Below, in pieces: positions 16,143-26,566 of a stretch of 64,000 nt of DNA. The position numbers and the translations under genes were made by a program. Position 1 is the stretch's first letter; the number at the start of each line of letters is the position of its first letter. Origin of the DNA: an uncultured Prevotella sp. (GTDB lineage: Bacteria > Bacteroidota > Bacteroidia > Bacteroidales > Bacteroidaceae); contig CAMYVQ010000009.1 in NCBI GenBank assembly GCA_947302435.1, forward strand, positions 1-64,000, given 5' to 3'. The notes below the pieces were generated by a model. It did no database searches and was not told the origin of the DNA. It worked only from the letters and a program-made list of their open reading frames with translations.

Positions 16143-16258
16143 AGCCCCTGAGGCAGGGGGAGTGGGAGTCTGAACAAGCGCGACTCCCACACAATAATAA
16201 ATAATTAATCGGTCTGGTTCGCTTGTTCAGACCCCTAATCCCCTAACTTAGGGGACTT
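16143..16258. repeat. Nested palindromic element in the tig leader
   Basis: Outer arms GTCTGAACAAGCG (16168-16180) and CGCTTGTTCAGAC (16220-16232) are a perfect inverted repeat. The flanks carry their own palindromes: CCCCTAACTTAGGGG at 16240-16254 and a degenerate partner CCCCTGAGGCAGGGG near 16145. A third perfect stem, GTGGGAGTC/GACTCCCAC, spans 16162-16190. The core is AT-rich. The same architecture recurs at 43988-44099. Confidence 0.85.
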
Positions 16259-16269
16259 GAAAAAAGACA

Positions 16270-17628
16270 ATGAACATTTCATTTGAATGCGCCGACAAAG
16301 TGAATGGCCTGATGACCATTACTGTTGAGAAAGCCGACTATGCAGAGAAGGTGGAAAAGACCTTGAAGGATTATCGTAAGAAAGCTCAGGTGCCCGGCTT
16401 CCGTCCGGGTATGGTTCCCATGGGACTCATTAAACGTCAGTATGGCACGGCTGTGAAAGTCGACGAGGTGAACCGTCTGCTGAGCGAGAAGCTCCTTGAG
16501 TATATTCGCGAGAACAAGATCCAGATGTTGGGTGAGCCCCTCCCTAACGAGGAGCATCAGCAGCCTCAGGATTTCGAGCAGGACGGACCTTTCACGTTCG
16601 TGTTCGATATTGCCGTGGCTCCTGAATTCAAGGCCGAGCTGACAGGAAAAGACAAGATTGACTATTATAACATCAAGGTCGATGACAAGCTCATTGACGA
16701 CCAGGTGAAGATGTATGCTTCGCAGGCTGGCGAGTTTGTAGCGGCTCAGGAGTGGAGTGGCAACGATACCCTGAAGGGCGACATGCGCCAGTTGGATGCC
16801 GAGGGCAACACCCTCGAAGACGGTATTCAGGTGGAGGGTGCCATGGTGATGCCAAGCTATGTCAAGGGCGAGGACGAGAAGAAGAAGTTCGACGGCTGCA
16901 AGCCCGGCGACATCATCACTTTCAACCCCAAGAAGGCCTATCCCGACAACGATGCTGAGGTGGCTGCCCTGTTGAAGGTGGACAAGGAGAAGGTGAAGGA
17001 ACTCGATGCTGATTTCAGCTTCCAGATTACCGAGATCCGCCATTTCCAGCCCGCTGCCATCGACGAGAAGCTCTTCGAGCGCGTGTTCGGTGAAGAGTGC
17101 AAGACCGAGGCCGATTTCCGTGCCCGCATTGCCGAGACCATCAAGCCCCAGCTGCAAATCAACAGCGACTATAAGTTCGTGCAGGATGTGCGCAAGTACA
17201 TGGAGCAGAAAGTGGGCGAACTGACCTTCCCCGAGGCTCTGCTGAAGCGCGTCATGCTGAACAACAATAAGGATAAGGGTGAGGACTTTGTGGAGAAGAA
17301 CTTCAAAGCCTCTATCGACGAGTTGAAATGGCATCTTATCAAGGAGCAGCTGGTTGCCGCCAACAATATCAAGGTTGAAGACGACGACCTGAAGCAGATG
17401 GCCAAGGTGGCCACCCGCCAGCAGTTCGCACAGTACGGCATGACAAACATTCCCGACGATGTGCTGGAGAACTATGCTGCCGAGCAGTTGAAGAAGCGCG
17501 AGAATGTGGAGCAGTTCGTCGACCGTGCCGTTGAGCAGAAACTCATTGTGGCCCTGAAGGGCGTGGTGAAGCTGAACACCAAGGAGACTACCCTCGACGA
17601 GTTCAACAAGATGATGCGCGAACAGTAA
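16270..17628 (+). CDS. tig: Trigger factor
   Basis: Ribosome-associated chaperone and peptidyl-prolyl isomerase that meets nascent chains at the exit tunnel. The N-terminal ribosome-binding domain contains the signature GFRPGMVP near residue 43. The middle, about 150-250, corresponds to the FKBP-like domain, and the remainder is the helical C-terminal cradle. At 452 residues it is normal for Bacteroidetes. It heads the conserved order tig-clpP-clpX, although a terminator (17660-17700) and a separate clpP promoter intervene. Its leader is occupied by a large palindromic element that may affect translation or stability. Confidence 0.95.
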   Translation: MNISFECADKVNGLMTITVEKADYAEKVEKTLKDYRKKAQVPGFRPGMVPMGLIKRQYGTAVKVDEVNRLLSEKLLEYIRENKIQMLGEPLPNEEHQQPQDFEQDGPFTFVFDIAVAPEFKAELTGKDKIDYYNIKVDDKLIDDQVKMYASQAGEFVAAQEWSGNDTLKGDMRQLDAEGNTLEDGIQVEGAMVMPSYVKGEDEKKKFDGCKPGDIITFNPKKAYPDNDAEVAALLKVDKEKVKELDADFSFQITEIRHFQPAAIDEKLFERVFGEECKTEADFRARIAETIKPQLQINSDYKFVQDVRKYMEQKVGELTFPEALLKRVMLNNNKDKGEDFVEKNFKASIDELKWHLIKEQLVAANNIKVEDDDLKQMAKVATRQQFAQYGMTNIPDDVLENYAAEQLKKRENVEQFVDRAVEQKLIVALKGVVKLNTKETTLDEFNKMMREQ

Positions 17629-17659
17629 GGCCATCATAAGGTACAATAACGCGATATTT

Positions 17660-17700
17660 CCGCCGGGACATCCATTGCGATGCCTCGGCGGTTGCTTTTT
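17660..17700 (+). terminator. Rho-independent terminator after tig
   Basis: CCGCCGGGACATC pairs with GATGCCTCGGCGG around a six-base loop, followed by TTGCTTTTTG. Confidence 0.85.
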
Positions 17701-17765
17701 GTTTTTTATATAGAGGTTTTTTGCAAAAAAAAACTTAAAAAGTATAGGAAGTCCATTTTTTTTAT

Positions 17766-17773
17766 TATCTTTG
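17766..17773 (+). promoter_or_regulatory. -7 box TATCTTTG of clpP-clpX
   Basis: TATCTTTG lies about 72 bases before the clpP ATG and fits the TAnnTTTG consensus. Confidence 0.6.
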
Positions 17774-17845
17774 TATCTACGAAATTTGGGAGAGTCCCAT
17801 TGACGGGAGACCCAATAGTGAACAATAAAGCGTAAAATATTGATT

Positions 17846-18529
17846 ATGAACGATTTCAGAAAATATGCAACCCAACACTTGGGCATGAATGGCTTAGTGC
17901 TGGACGAGGTGATGCGTTCTGCCCAGAATGCTATGGGTACACAAGCGCAGTACATGAACCCCTATATTTTGGAGGAGCGCCAGCTGAATGTGACACAGAT
18001 GGACGTGTTCTCTCGTTTGATGATGGATCGTATCATCTTCCTCGGTACCGAGGTCAACGACTATACGGCCAATACCCTGCAGGCACAGTTGCTTTATCTC
18101 GATTCGGTGGATCCGGGTAAGGATATCAGCATCTATATCAATTCGCCTGGTGGCAGTGTCTATGCAGGACTGGGCATCTATGACACCATGCAGTTCGTGT
18201 CGAGCGATGTGGCCACCATCTGTACGGGCATGGCCGCCTCGATGGCCGCTGTACTGCTTGTGGCAGGTGCCGAAGGCAAGCGTTCGGCCCTTACTCACAG
18301 TCGTGTGATGATTCATCAGCCTTTAGGAGGCGTGCAGGGTCAGGCCAGCGACATCGAGATTGAGGCTCGCGAAATCCAGAAACTGAAGAAGGAACTCTAT
18401 ACCATTATTGCTGACCATTCGCACACCGACTATGAGAAAGTGTGGAACGACTCTGACCGCAACTACTGGATGACGGCAGAGGAGGCCAAGGCGTACGGAA
18501 TGATTGACCAGGTGCTGAAGAAGAAATGA
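17846..18529 (+). CDS. clpP: ATP-dependent Clp protease proteolytic subunit
   Basis: ClpP is the serine protease chamber that degrades proteins unfolded by ClpX. The nucleophile Ser lies in CTGMAASMAAVLL, the His in SRVMIHQPLGG, and the Asp further on. The oxyanion-loop NSPGGSVYAGLGIYD is also present. The frame is open from a TTG at 17840, but ATG at 17846 (MNDFRKYA) is the natural start, giving 227 residues. The stop overlaps the clpX start by four bases (ATGA), indicating translational coupling. It has its own promoter behind the tig terminator. Confidence 0.96.
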   Translation: MNDFRKYATQHLGMNGLVLDEVMRSAQNAMGTQAQYMNPYILEERQLNVTQMDVFSRLMMDRIIFLGTEVNDYTANTLQAQLLYLDSVDPGKDISIYINSPGGSVYAGLGIYDTMQFVSSDVATICTGMAASMAAVLLVAGAEGKRSALTHSRVMIHQPLGGVQGQASDIEIEAREIQKLKKELYTIIADHSHTDYEKVWNDSDRNYWMTAEEAKAYGMIDQVLKKK

Positions 18530-19746
18530 AAAAACGTTGTAGTTTCTGTGGCAGAGGCGAGTCGGAGGTGCGGCTCCTGATTTCGGGCAACGATGCTTAC
18601 ATCTGTGAAGATTGTGCGCAAAGGGCATACGAGATTGTGGAGGAGTCGGGCTTGAACGCTCAGGACAAGGCCAAAAACAAGCTGCCCAACATGAAGAAGG
18701 TGCCCAAGCCCCGTGAGATCAAGGAATACCTGGATCAGTACATCATTGGGCAGGATGAGGCGAAACGCTATCTGGCAGTGGCTGTCTATAACCACTACAA
18801 GCGTCTGTCGCAGCCTGTGGACGAAGGAGGTGTGGAGATTGAGAAGTCGAACATCATCATGGTCGGCTCCACGGGTACGGGTAAGACCCTGCTGGCTCGC
18901 ACAATAGCCAAAATGCTCGATGTCCCCTTCACCATTGTCGATGCCACGGTGTTCACTGAAGCCGGCTATGTGGGCGAGGATGTGGAGAGCATTCTGAGCC
19001 GGTTGCTGCAGGTGGCCGACTATGACCTTGAAGCGACTCAGCGCGGTATCGTCTTTATTGACGAAATCGACAAGATTGCCCGTAAGACCGACAATCCCTC
19101 CATCACCCGCGATGTCAGTGGTGAGGGCGTTCAGCAGGGACTTTTGAAACTGCTCGAAGGTACCATTGTCAATGTGCCTCCCAAGGGCGGTCGCAAGCAT
19201 CCCGATCAGGACTACATACACGTGGACACGCGCAATATATTATTTATATGTGGTGGAGCCTTCGATGGCATCGAGCGGAAGATTGCACAACGGTTGAATA
19301 CGCATACCGTGGGTTACAACTCGGTGCAGAACGTGCGTAAGATCGACAAGGACGACCTCATGAAGTATGTGCAGCCGCAGGATTTGAAATCGTTCGGTCT
19401 CATTCCCGAAATCATCGGTCGTCTGCCTGTGCTCACCTATCTGAACCCGTTGGACCGCGAAGCCCTGCGCCGCATTCTCATAGAGCCGAAGAACTCTATT
19501 GTGAAGCAGTATGAGAAACTGTTCCAGATGGATGGCATCACGCTTACCTTCACCGAGGATGCCCTCGAACTTATCGTCGACAAGGCTGTGGAGTACAAGT
19601 TAGGTGCCCGAGGACTGCGCTCCATTGTGGAAAGCATTATGATGGATGCCATGTTTGAAGTTCCTTCGACCAAGGAGAAGACCTTCGAAGTGACCCGTGA
19701 GTACGCCCAGCAGGAGATGGACAAGAATGCCTCACTTGGTCTATAG
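18526..19746 (+). CDS. clpX: ATP-dependent Clp protease ATP-binding subunit ClpX
   Basis: AAA+ unfoldase that feeds substrates to ClpP. The N-terminal zinc-binding domain shows CSFCGRGE ... ICEDCA. The P-loop GSTGTGKT is near residue 120, the pore loop GYVGEDVE follows, and Walker B is [10 protein letters not shown]. The sensor-2 region [10 protein letters not shown] closes the AAA module. At 406 residues it is full length. Translation is probably coupled to clpP through the ATGA overlap. Together with tig upstream this is the usual protein-quality-control cluster. Confidence 0.97.
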   Translation: MKKRCSFCGRGESEVRLLISGNDAYICEDCAQRAYEIVEESGLNAQDKAKNKLPNMKKVPKPREIKEYLDQYIIGQDEAKRYLAVAVYNHYKRLSQPVDEGGVEIEKSNIIMVGSTGTGKTLLARTIAKMLDVPFTIVDATVFTEAGYVGEDVESILSRLLQVADYDLEATQRGIVFIDEIDKIARKTDNPSITRDVSGEGVQQGLLKLLEGTIVNVPPKGGRKHPDQDYIHVDTRNILFICGGAFDGIERKIAQRLNTHTVGYNSVQNVRKIDKDDLMKYVQPQDLKSFGLIPEIIGRLPVLTYLNPLDREALRRILIEPKNSIVKQYEKLFQMDGITLTFTEDALELIVDKAVEYKLGARGLRSIVESIMMDAMFEVPSTKEKTFEVTREYAQQEMDKNASLGL

Positions 19747-19761
19747 GGTTAAGAAAATGGT

Positions 19762-19773
19762 GTCTGAACAAGC
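19762..19773. repeat. Solo half-arm of the palindromic element (GTCTGAACAAGC)
   Basis: GTCTGAACAAGC is identical to the outer arm of the element in the tig leader. It stands alone between clpX and recQ, without its partner arm or CCCCTAA palindrome, and is probably a decayed copy. Confidence 0.5.
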
Positions 19774-19791
19774 CTAAGTAATAAAAATTCT

Positions 19792-22026
19792 ATGAAAGAA
19801 GGGAAGAAAACAAGGAAAGAGGGACACATAGCCCCCCATCCCTCCAAGTCCGTAGACGCAATTAATCTGACGAAGGAACTGAAGCACTATTTCGGTTTCG
19901 ATACTTTCAAGGGCGATCAGGAGGCCATCATACAGAATGTACTGAAAGGCCGTGACACCTTTGTGCTGATGCCTACGGGGGGCGGAAAGTCGCTGTGCTA
20001 TCAGTTGCCTTCATTGCTCATGGAAGGTGTGGCTATCGTCATCTCACCGCTCATCGCACTGATGAAGAACCAGGTGGATTTCATCACCCATCTGAGTGAA
20101 TATGAGGGGACGGCCCATTTCCTGAATTCTTCGCTGAACAAGGCGGCCATCGATCAGGTGAAGGCTGACGTGCGTGAAGGCAGGACCAAGCTGCTCTATG
20201 TGGCGCCTGAATCATTGACGAAGGAAGACAATGTTGAGTTCCTGAAATCCTGTAAAATCTCATTCTATGCTGTCGACGAGGCCCATTGCATCTCGGAATG
20301 GGGGCACGACTTCCGTCCGGAATACCGACGCATCCGCCCCATCATCAATGAGATCGGCAAGGCTCCTGTCATTGCCCTGACCGCCACGGCCACCGATAAG
20401 GTGCGCACTGACATCAAGAAAAGTCTGGGAATTCTTGAGGCCGACGAGTTCAAGAGCTCGTTCAACCGTCCCAACCTCTATTATGAGGTGCGCCCGAAAA
20501 CCAAGGAGATCGACAAGGACATTGTGCGCTTCATCAAGCAGCATACGGGCAAGAGCGGCATCATCTATTGTCTGTCGCGAAAAAAGGTGGAGGATCTGGC
20601 TGAGGTGCTTCGGGCCAATGACATCAAGGCTTCGCCTTACCATGCAGGATTAGACAGTTCCACCCGTACACAGACACAGGACGACTTCCTGATGGAGAAA
20701 ATAGATGTCATTGTGGCCACGATTGCCTTTGGAATGGGTATCGACAAGCCAGATGTGCGCTTTGTCATTCATTATGACATTCCCAAGTCGCTCGAAGGCT
20801 ACTATCAGGAAACAGGACGTGCCGGACGCGACGGCGGTGAAGGCCTTTGTATTGCTTTCTACAGTTATAAAGACCTGCAGAAACTCGACAAGTTCATGGA
20901 GGGGAAACCCGTGGCTGAACAAGACATCGGCAGGCAACTGCTGCAGGAGACGGCTGCCTACGCTGAAACCTCGGTGTGCCGTCGCAGAATGCTGCTCCAC
21001 TATTTCGGCGAGATCTACGAACAGGACAACTGCCACAATTGTGACAATTGCCTGCATCCGCAGACAAAGATAGAGGCTGGCAAGCAATTGGTGATTGCCC
21101 TGAAGGCCATTCTGGCCATCAAGGAGAATTTCCGCACTGATTATGTCATTGACTTTATCAAGGGGCGCGATACCGATGAGATTATTGCCCATCGGCATCA
21201 TGAGTTGGAAGAATTCGGCTCAGGAGAGGACGAGGATCCCAAGCTCTGGAATCCTGTGATCCGTCAGGCTTTGATTGCCGGTTTCTTGAAGAAGGAAGTG
21301 GAGAACTACGGACTGCTGAAGGTGACTTCGGCCGGAAAGAAGTTCATCAAGTCGCCCACCTCGTTCATGGTCGTTCAAGATCATGAGTTCAATGAAGATG
21401 AAGAACCGGCAGAAGGTGGCACCAGTGCCCTCGACCTGACGTTGTCGTCGATGTTGCACGACCTGCGCAAGAAGTGGTCGCGCAAGTTGGAACGCCCGCC
21501 TTACGTCATCTTCCAGGATGTGTCGATAGAGCAGATGGCTACGGAATATCCCATGACCCTTGAGGAACTGAAGAACATTCAGGGCGTGGGCGACGGCAAG
21601 ACACGCCAGCCATACGCGAAGGAGTTTGTTGACCTGATCAAGCGTTATTGCAAGGAAAACGACATCACCCGACAGGCTGACCTGCGGGTGCGTACCAAGG
21701 CCAAGGACTCCATGCGCAAGCTGAAAATCCTGCAGAATATAGACCGCCGTATAGCACTCGACGATATTGCCAATGCCTTGGGCATCGATTTTGAGGAACT
21801 GCTCGACGAACTGGAGGGCATCGTCCTTTATAGCGGCAATAAGGTGAACATCGACTATTTTCTGGAAGACATCATGGATCCCGACGACATCAGTGATATT
21901 TGCGATTTCTTCCGCGAACAGGAAAAAGATGATCTGAATGCTGCCATAGAGGAGTTCGGCAACGACATTGACGAAAACGAAATCCGTCTTGTACGCATCA
22001 AGTTCATTAGCGACATGGCCAATTAA
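19792..22026 (+). CDS. recQ: ATP-dependent DNA helicase RecQ
   Basis: 3'-5' DNA helicase of recombination and repair. Motif I is TGGGKSLCYQLP, the DEAH box is AVDEAHCISEWGHDFR, and motif VI is YQETGRAGRDG. The RecQ C-terminal zinc site is CRRRMLLHYFGE ... CHNCDNC. An HRDC-like region (MTLEELKNIQGVGDGKTRQPY) lies near residue 590. About 120 further residues form a helical tail resembling a helix-turn-helix domain, as in many Bacteroidetes RecQ proteins. The start at 19792 (MKEGKKTRKEG) is 45 bases after clpX and may be read from the clp transcript. Length is 744. Confidence 0.94.
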   Translation: MKEGKKTRKEGHIAPHPSKSVDAINLTKELKHYFGFDTFKGDQEAIIQNVLKGRDTFVLMPTGGGKSLCYQLPSLLMEGVAIVISPLIALMKNQVDFITHLSEYEGTAHFLNSSLNKAAIDQVKADVREGRTKLLYVAPESLTKEDNVEFLKSCKISFYAVDEAHCISEWGHDFRPEYRRIRPIINEIGKAPVIALTATATDKVRTDIKKSLGILEADEFKSSFNRPNLYYEVRPKTKEIDKDIVRFIKQHTGKSGIIYCLSRKKVEDLAEVLRANDIKASPYHAGLDSSTRTQTQDDFLMEKIDVIVATIAFGMGIDKPDVRFVIHYDIPKSLEGYYQETGRAGRDGGEGLCIAFYSYKDLQKLDKFMEGKPVAEQDIGRQLLQETAAYAETSVCRRRMLLHYFGEIYEQDNCHNCDNCLHPQTKIEAGKQLVIALKAILAIKENFRTDYVIDFIKGRDTDEIIAHRHHELEEFGSGEDEDPKLWNPVIRQALIAGFLKKEVENYGLLKVTSAGKKFIKSPTSFMVVQDHEFNEDEEPAEGGTSALDLTLSSMLHDLRKKWSRKLERPPYVIFQDVSIEQMATEYPMTLEELKNIQGVGDGKTRQPYAKEFVDLIKRYCKENDITRQADLRVRTKAKDSMRKLKILQNIDRRIALDDIANALGIDFEELLDELEGIVLYSGNKVNIDYFLEDIMDPDDISDICDFFREQEKDDLNAAIEEFGNDIDENEIRLVRIKFISDMAN

Positions 22027-22072
22027 GTCAGGAGTCGAAAAAAAAGTTATTTTTTTCGCTTTGTTTACAAAG

Positions 22073-23608
<1,536 letters not shown>

Positions 23609-23617
23609 GAAATAGAA

Positions 23618-25057
23618 ATGAAAAAAGTTTTTATGGCCGCTCTCATGGCGGCTGCTGTTCAGTGTGTTGCCGCTCAGTCGCAACAGGTAAAAGATCCTGT
23701 CCTGATGGTCATTAATGGCGAGCCTGTTTTGCGTTCAGAGTTCGAGTACTCTTATAATAAGAACAATTCAGAGGGTGTAATCGACAAGAAATCCATTGAT
23801 GAGTATGTCGATCTTTTCATCAACTATAAGTTGAAGGTTGTTGCTGCCCTCGATGAAAAGTACGATACGCTGCAGTCGTTCAAGGACGAGTTTGCACAGT
23901 ATCGCGACCAGCAGGTGCTGCCACTGATGGTTACCGATGAGGATATTGAGGCTGAGGCCCATCGCATCTATGATGAGACGGTGACCCGCATCGGACCGGA
24001 TGGACTGGTGCAGACTGCCCACATCTTGCTGCGCTTGAATCAGCAGGCTACTCCCGAGGAACAGGCCGCTGTCAAGGAGCGGATCGATTCCATCTATACG
24101 GCTCTGAAAAATGGTGCCGACTTTGCCGAGATGGCCAAGAAAGTTTCACAGGACCCCGGTTCGGCCCAACAGGGCGGTTTGCTGCCTTTCGTGCAGCGCG
24201 GCCAGTTCGTGAAAGAATATGAGGATGTGGCATTTAGTCTGGAGCCAGGCCAGATGTCCGAGGTTGTTCAGTCGCCTTTCGGTTATCATATCATTATGGT
24301 GAAGGAACGCAAGCAGTTGGAGCCTTTTGAGTTCCATCATGATGCCATCATTAAGTTCATTGAACAGCGCAACCTTCGTGACCGCATCGCCCAGCAGAAG
24401 GTGGACGAGCTGGTAAAGGCATCGAACGGTGAACAGACCAAGGCCAAGCTCATGGAGGAGAAGGCTGCCGAATATGCAGCTCTCGATTCGGATCTGAAAA
24501 ACCTGATTCGTGAGTACCACGACGGTCTGCTGCTTTACGAAATCAGTAATAAGCTGGTGTGGGACAAAGCCGCTAAGGACGAGGCTGGACTGGCCAAGTT
24601 CTTCAAGAAGAACAAGAAAAAGTATGCTTGGGACGAGCCTCGTTTCAAGGGTATGGCCTTCCATGTGAAAGAGGTTGCCGATGTGCAGGCTGTGAAGGAC
24701 TGCGTGAAGAAACTTCCTTTCGACCAGTGGGCTGAGAAATTGCGTTCTACGTTCAACAATGACTCTGTATTGCGTATCCGTGTAGAGAAGGGCATCTTCA
24801 GAAAAGGCGACAATGCGCTGGTTGACAGCATTGTGTTCAAAAAGGACACGACCGTCACCAAACTGAAGGACTATCCGTTTGACGATGTCTATGGCAAGGT
24901 GCTGAAGAAGGGACCGGAGGACTATACTGATGTGCGCGGCCTTGTTGTGGCCGACTATCAGGAACTGCTGGAAAAGCAGTGGGTGGCCGAATTGCGCAAG
25001 AAATACACGTTTACAGTCGACGAGGACGTGCTAAAGACTGTAAACAGTGAAAAATGA
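23618..25057 (+). CDS. Periplasmic PpiC-type peptidyl-prolyl isomerase
   Basis: A signal peptide (MKKVFMAALMAAAVQCVAAQ) targets this 479-residue protein to the periplasm. The parvulin-type PPIase domain lies at about 130-235 (QTAHILLRL, DFAEMAKKVSQDPGSAQQGGLLPFVQRGQFV, SPFGYHIIMV). The flanking regions (SEFEYSYNKNNS start and the basic helical C-terminus) are those of SurA/PrsA-like chaperones for outer membrane protein folding. It sits between guaB and a second SurA-like gene, so the two probably act together on barrel proteins. Its 3' end lies inside a 7-bp-period repeat that also carries the first possible start of the next gene. Confidence 0.88.
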   Translation: MKKVFMAALMAAAVQCVAAQSQQVKDPVLMVINGEPVLRSEFEYSYNKNNSEGVIDKKSIDEYVDLFINYKLKVVAALDEKYDTLQSFKDEFAQYRDQQVLPLMVTDEDIEAEAHRIYDETVTRIGPDGLVQTAHILLRLNQQATPEEQAAVKERIDSIYTALKNGADFAEMAKKVSQDPGSAQQGGLLPFVQRGQFVKEYEDVAFSLEPGQMSEVVQSPFGYHIIMVKERKQLEPFEFHHDAIIKFIEQRNLRDRIAQQKVDELVKASNGEQTKAKLMEEKAAEYAALDSDLKNLIREYHDGLLLYEISNKLVWDKAAKDEAGLAKFFKKNKKKYAWDEPRFKGMAFHVKEVADVQAVKDCVKKLPFDQWAEKLRSTFNNDSVLRIRVEKGIFRKGDNALVDSIVFKKDTTVTKLKDYPFDDVYGKVLKKGPEDYTDVRGLVVADYQELLEKQWVAELRKKYTFTVDEDVLKTVNSEK

Positions 25058-25081
25058 AGGATGGATGGTGAAAGGCGAATC
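25047..25081. repeat. Heptad repeat (consensus RTGAARR) at the PPIase gene junction
   Basis: Five consecutive heptads (GTGAAAA, ATGAAGG, ATGGATG, GTGAAAG, GCGAATC) contain the stop of the upstream gene at 25055-25057 and several spurious start codons for the next. Confidence 0.65.
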
Positions 25082-25088
25082 GATTGTC

Positions 25089-26492
25089 ATGAATAAGAAT
25101 AACGCTCGGCAAGTGTGCAGAAGACTGATGGTTAGCCGCTGGATGTTGGCGGCAGCCCTCTTCTTTGTTCACTCTTCACTCTTCGTCAGCCGTACCGTAG
25201 CGCAAAGCGTTGTCGACGAGGTCGTCTGGGTCGTTGGCGATGAGGCCATTCTCAAGAGCGACATCGAAGTGATGCGTATTCAGGCATCCATGGAGGGTAT
25301 GCGCTGGGAGCGTGATCCCGATTGTGCTATTCCAGAGCGTATTGCCGTGCAGAAGCTGTTCCTCCATCAGGCTGCCATCGACAGTATTGAGGTGACGGAG
25401 TCGGAAATCTCGTCGGAGATTGAGAACCGGCTTGAATATATGATTACGCAGATTGGTTCGCGTGAGAAATTAGAGGAATACCGTAAACAGAGCATCAGTC
25501 AGATTCGTGCTGCCATGCATGACGAGCTGCGCGACCAGATACTGATTCAGCGCATGAAGCAGAAATTGGCCAAGGATGTGATTGTCACGCCAGCCGAAGT
25601 GCGCCGTTATTTCAAAGAGTTGCCCGAGGACAGCATTCCTTTTGTACCCACTACTGTTGAAGTGCAGATTATTGCCCAGACACCGCGCATCGCTCCTGAG
25701 GAGATCAATCGTGTGAAAGACGAACTGCGCGATTTCACAGACCGTGTGAACAAAGGAGAGTCAACTTTCCAGACACTGGCGCGTCTCTACTCTCAGGATC
25801 CGATGAGTGCCCGCAGAGGTGGTGAGCTCGACTATACAGGTCGTGGACAGTTCGACGAGGCATTTGCCAATGTGGCCTTCAACCTCACTGATCCGAAGAA
25901 AATCTCAAAAATCGTGGAGTCTGAGTTCGGCTTCCATATCATACAGCTTATCGACAAGCGTGGCGACAAGGTGAAGGTGCGTCATATCCTGTTGAAGCCC
26001 GAGGTCAACGACTCTTCTGTCAATGAGTCGCTGGCACGTCTCGATTCGGTGGCTGTCGACATCAGGGCTGGCAAGTTCACTTTTGAAGAGGGGGCTACCT
26101 ATATCTCGGATGACAAGAACACACGCAACAACCGAGGTTTGATGGCCAACAACTCTGAACAAGGGCAGACATCCAAATTCCGTTTGCAGGACTTGCCTTC
26201 TGAGGTGGCAAGAGTGGTGGACACCATGCAGGTGGGACAGATCTCCAAATCTTTCACCATGATCAACGAGCGTGGTAAGACGGTTTGCGTGATTGCCAAG
26301 CTGAAAAGCCGGGTAGAAGGTCATAAGGCCACCATTACCGAGGATTTCCAGGTGATGAAGGATATGGTACTGGAAAAACGTCGCGAGGAGGAACTCCATA
26401 AGTGGGTGGTCAACAAGATCAAGAGCACATACGTGCGTATCAACGACGAATACCGCGATTGTGATTTTGAATACCAAGGATGGGTGAGGTGA
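25089..26492 (+). CDS. surA: SurA-like periplasmic peptidyl-prolyl isomerase
   Basis: Chaperone and parvulin-type isomerase for outer membrane proteins. The N-terminal part (VVWVVGDEAILKSDIE) is the SurA chaperone fold. The first parvulin domain is at about 195-300 (RGGELDYTGRGQFDEAFANVAF, FGFHIIQLIDKRG), and a second, divergent one follows (VRHILLKPE). ATG at 25089 (MNKNNARQV) is preferred, because the 14 codons before it are repeat-derived. The signal peptide (RWMLAAALFFVHSSLFVS) itself contains a TTCACTC heptad pair at 25168-25181. It belongs to the guaB-mutL gene run. The symbol is by similarity of architecture, not strict orthology. Confidence 0.85.
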   Translation: MNKNNARQVCRRLMVSRWMLAAALFFVHSSLFVSRTVAQSVVDEVVWVVGDEAILKSDIEVMRIQASMEGMRWERDPDCAIPERIAVQKLFLHQAAIDSIEVTESEISSEIENRLEYMITQIGSREKLEEYRKQSISQIRAAMHDELRDQILIQRMKQKLAKDVIVTPAEVRRYFKELPEDSIPFVPTTVEVQIIAQTPRIAPEEINRVKDELRDFTDRVNKGESTFQTLARLYSQDPMSARRGGELDYTGRGQFDEAFANVAFNLTDPKKISKIVESEFGFHIIQLIDKRGDKVKVRHILLKPEVNDSSVNESLARLDSVAVDIRAGKFTFEEGATYISDDKNTRNNRGLMANNSEQGQTSKFRLQDLPSEVARVVDTMQVGQISKSFTMINERGKTVCVIAKLKSRVEGHKATITEDFQVMKDMVLEKRREEELHKWVVNKIKSTYVRINDEYRDCDFEYQGWVR

Positions 26493-26534
26493 ATTTGAGT
26501 TTAGAATCTTGTATTGTCGGCCTTGCCGTTTAGG

Positions 26535-26548
26535 AATTGAGAATTGAC
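26535..26548. repeat. Heptads AATTGAG/AATTGAC before the OstA-like gene
   Basis: Two heptads directly precede the OstA-like gene and create an artificial TTG start at 26537. Confidence 0.5.
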
Positions 26549-26566
26549 AGAATCATAGAAAAAAGG

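Noticed and set aside
16279..17955. 558-codon open frame antisense to tig
   Set aside because: It mirrors tig codon bias, lacks any domain or promoter, and is incompatible with the well-supported tig and clpP genes.
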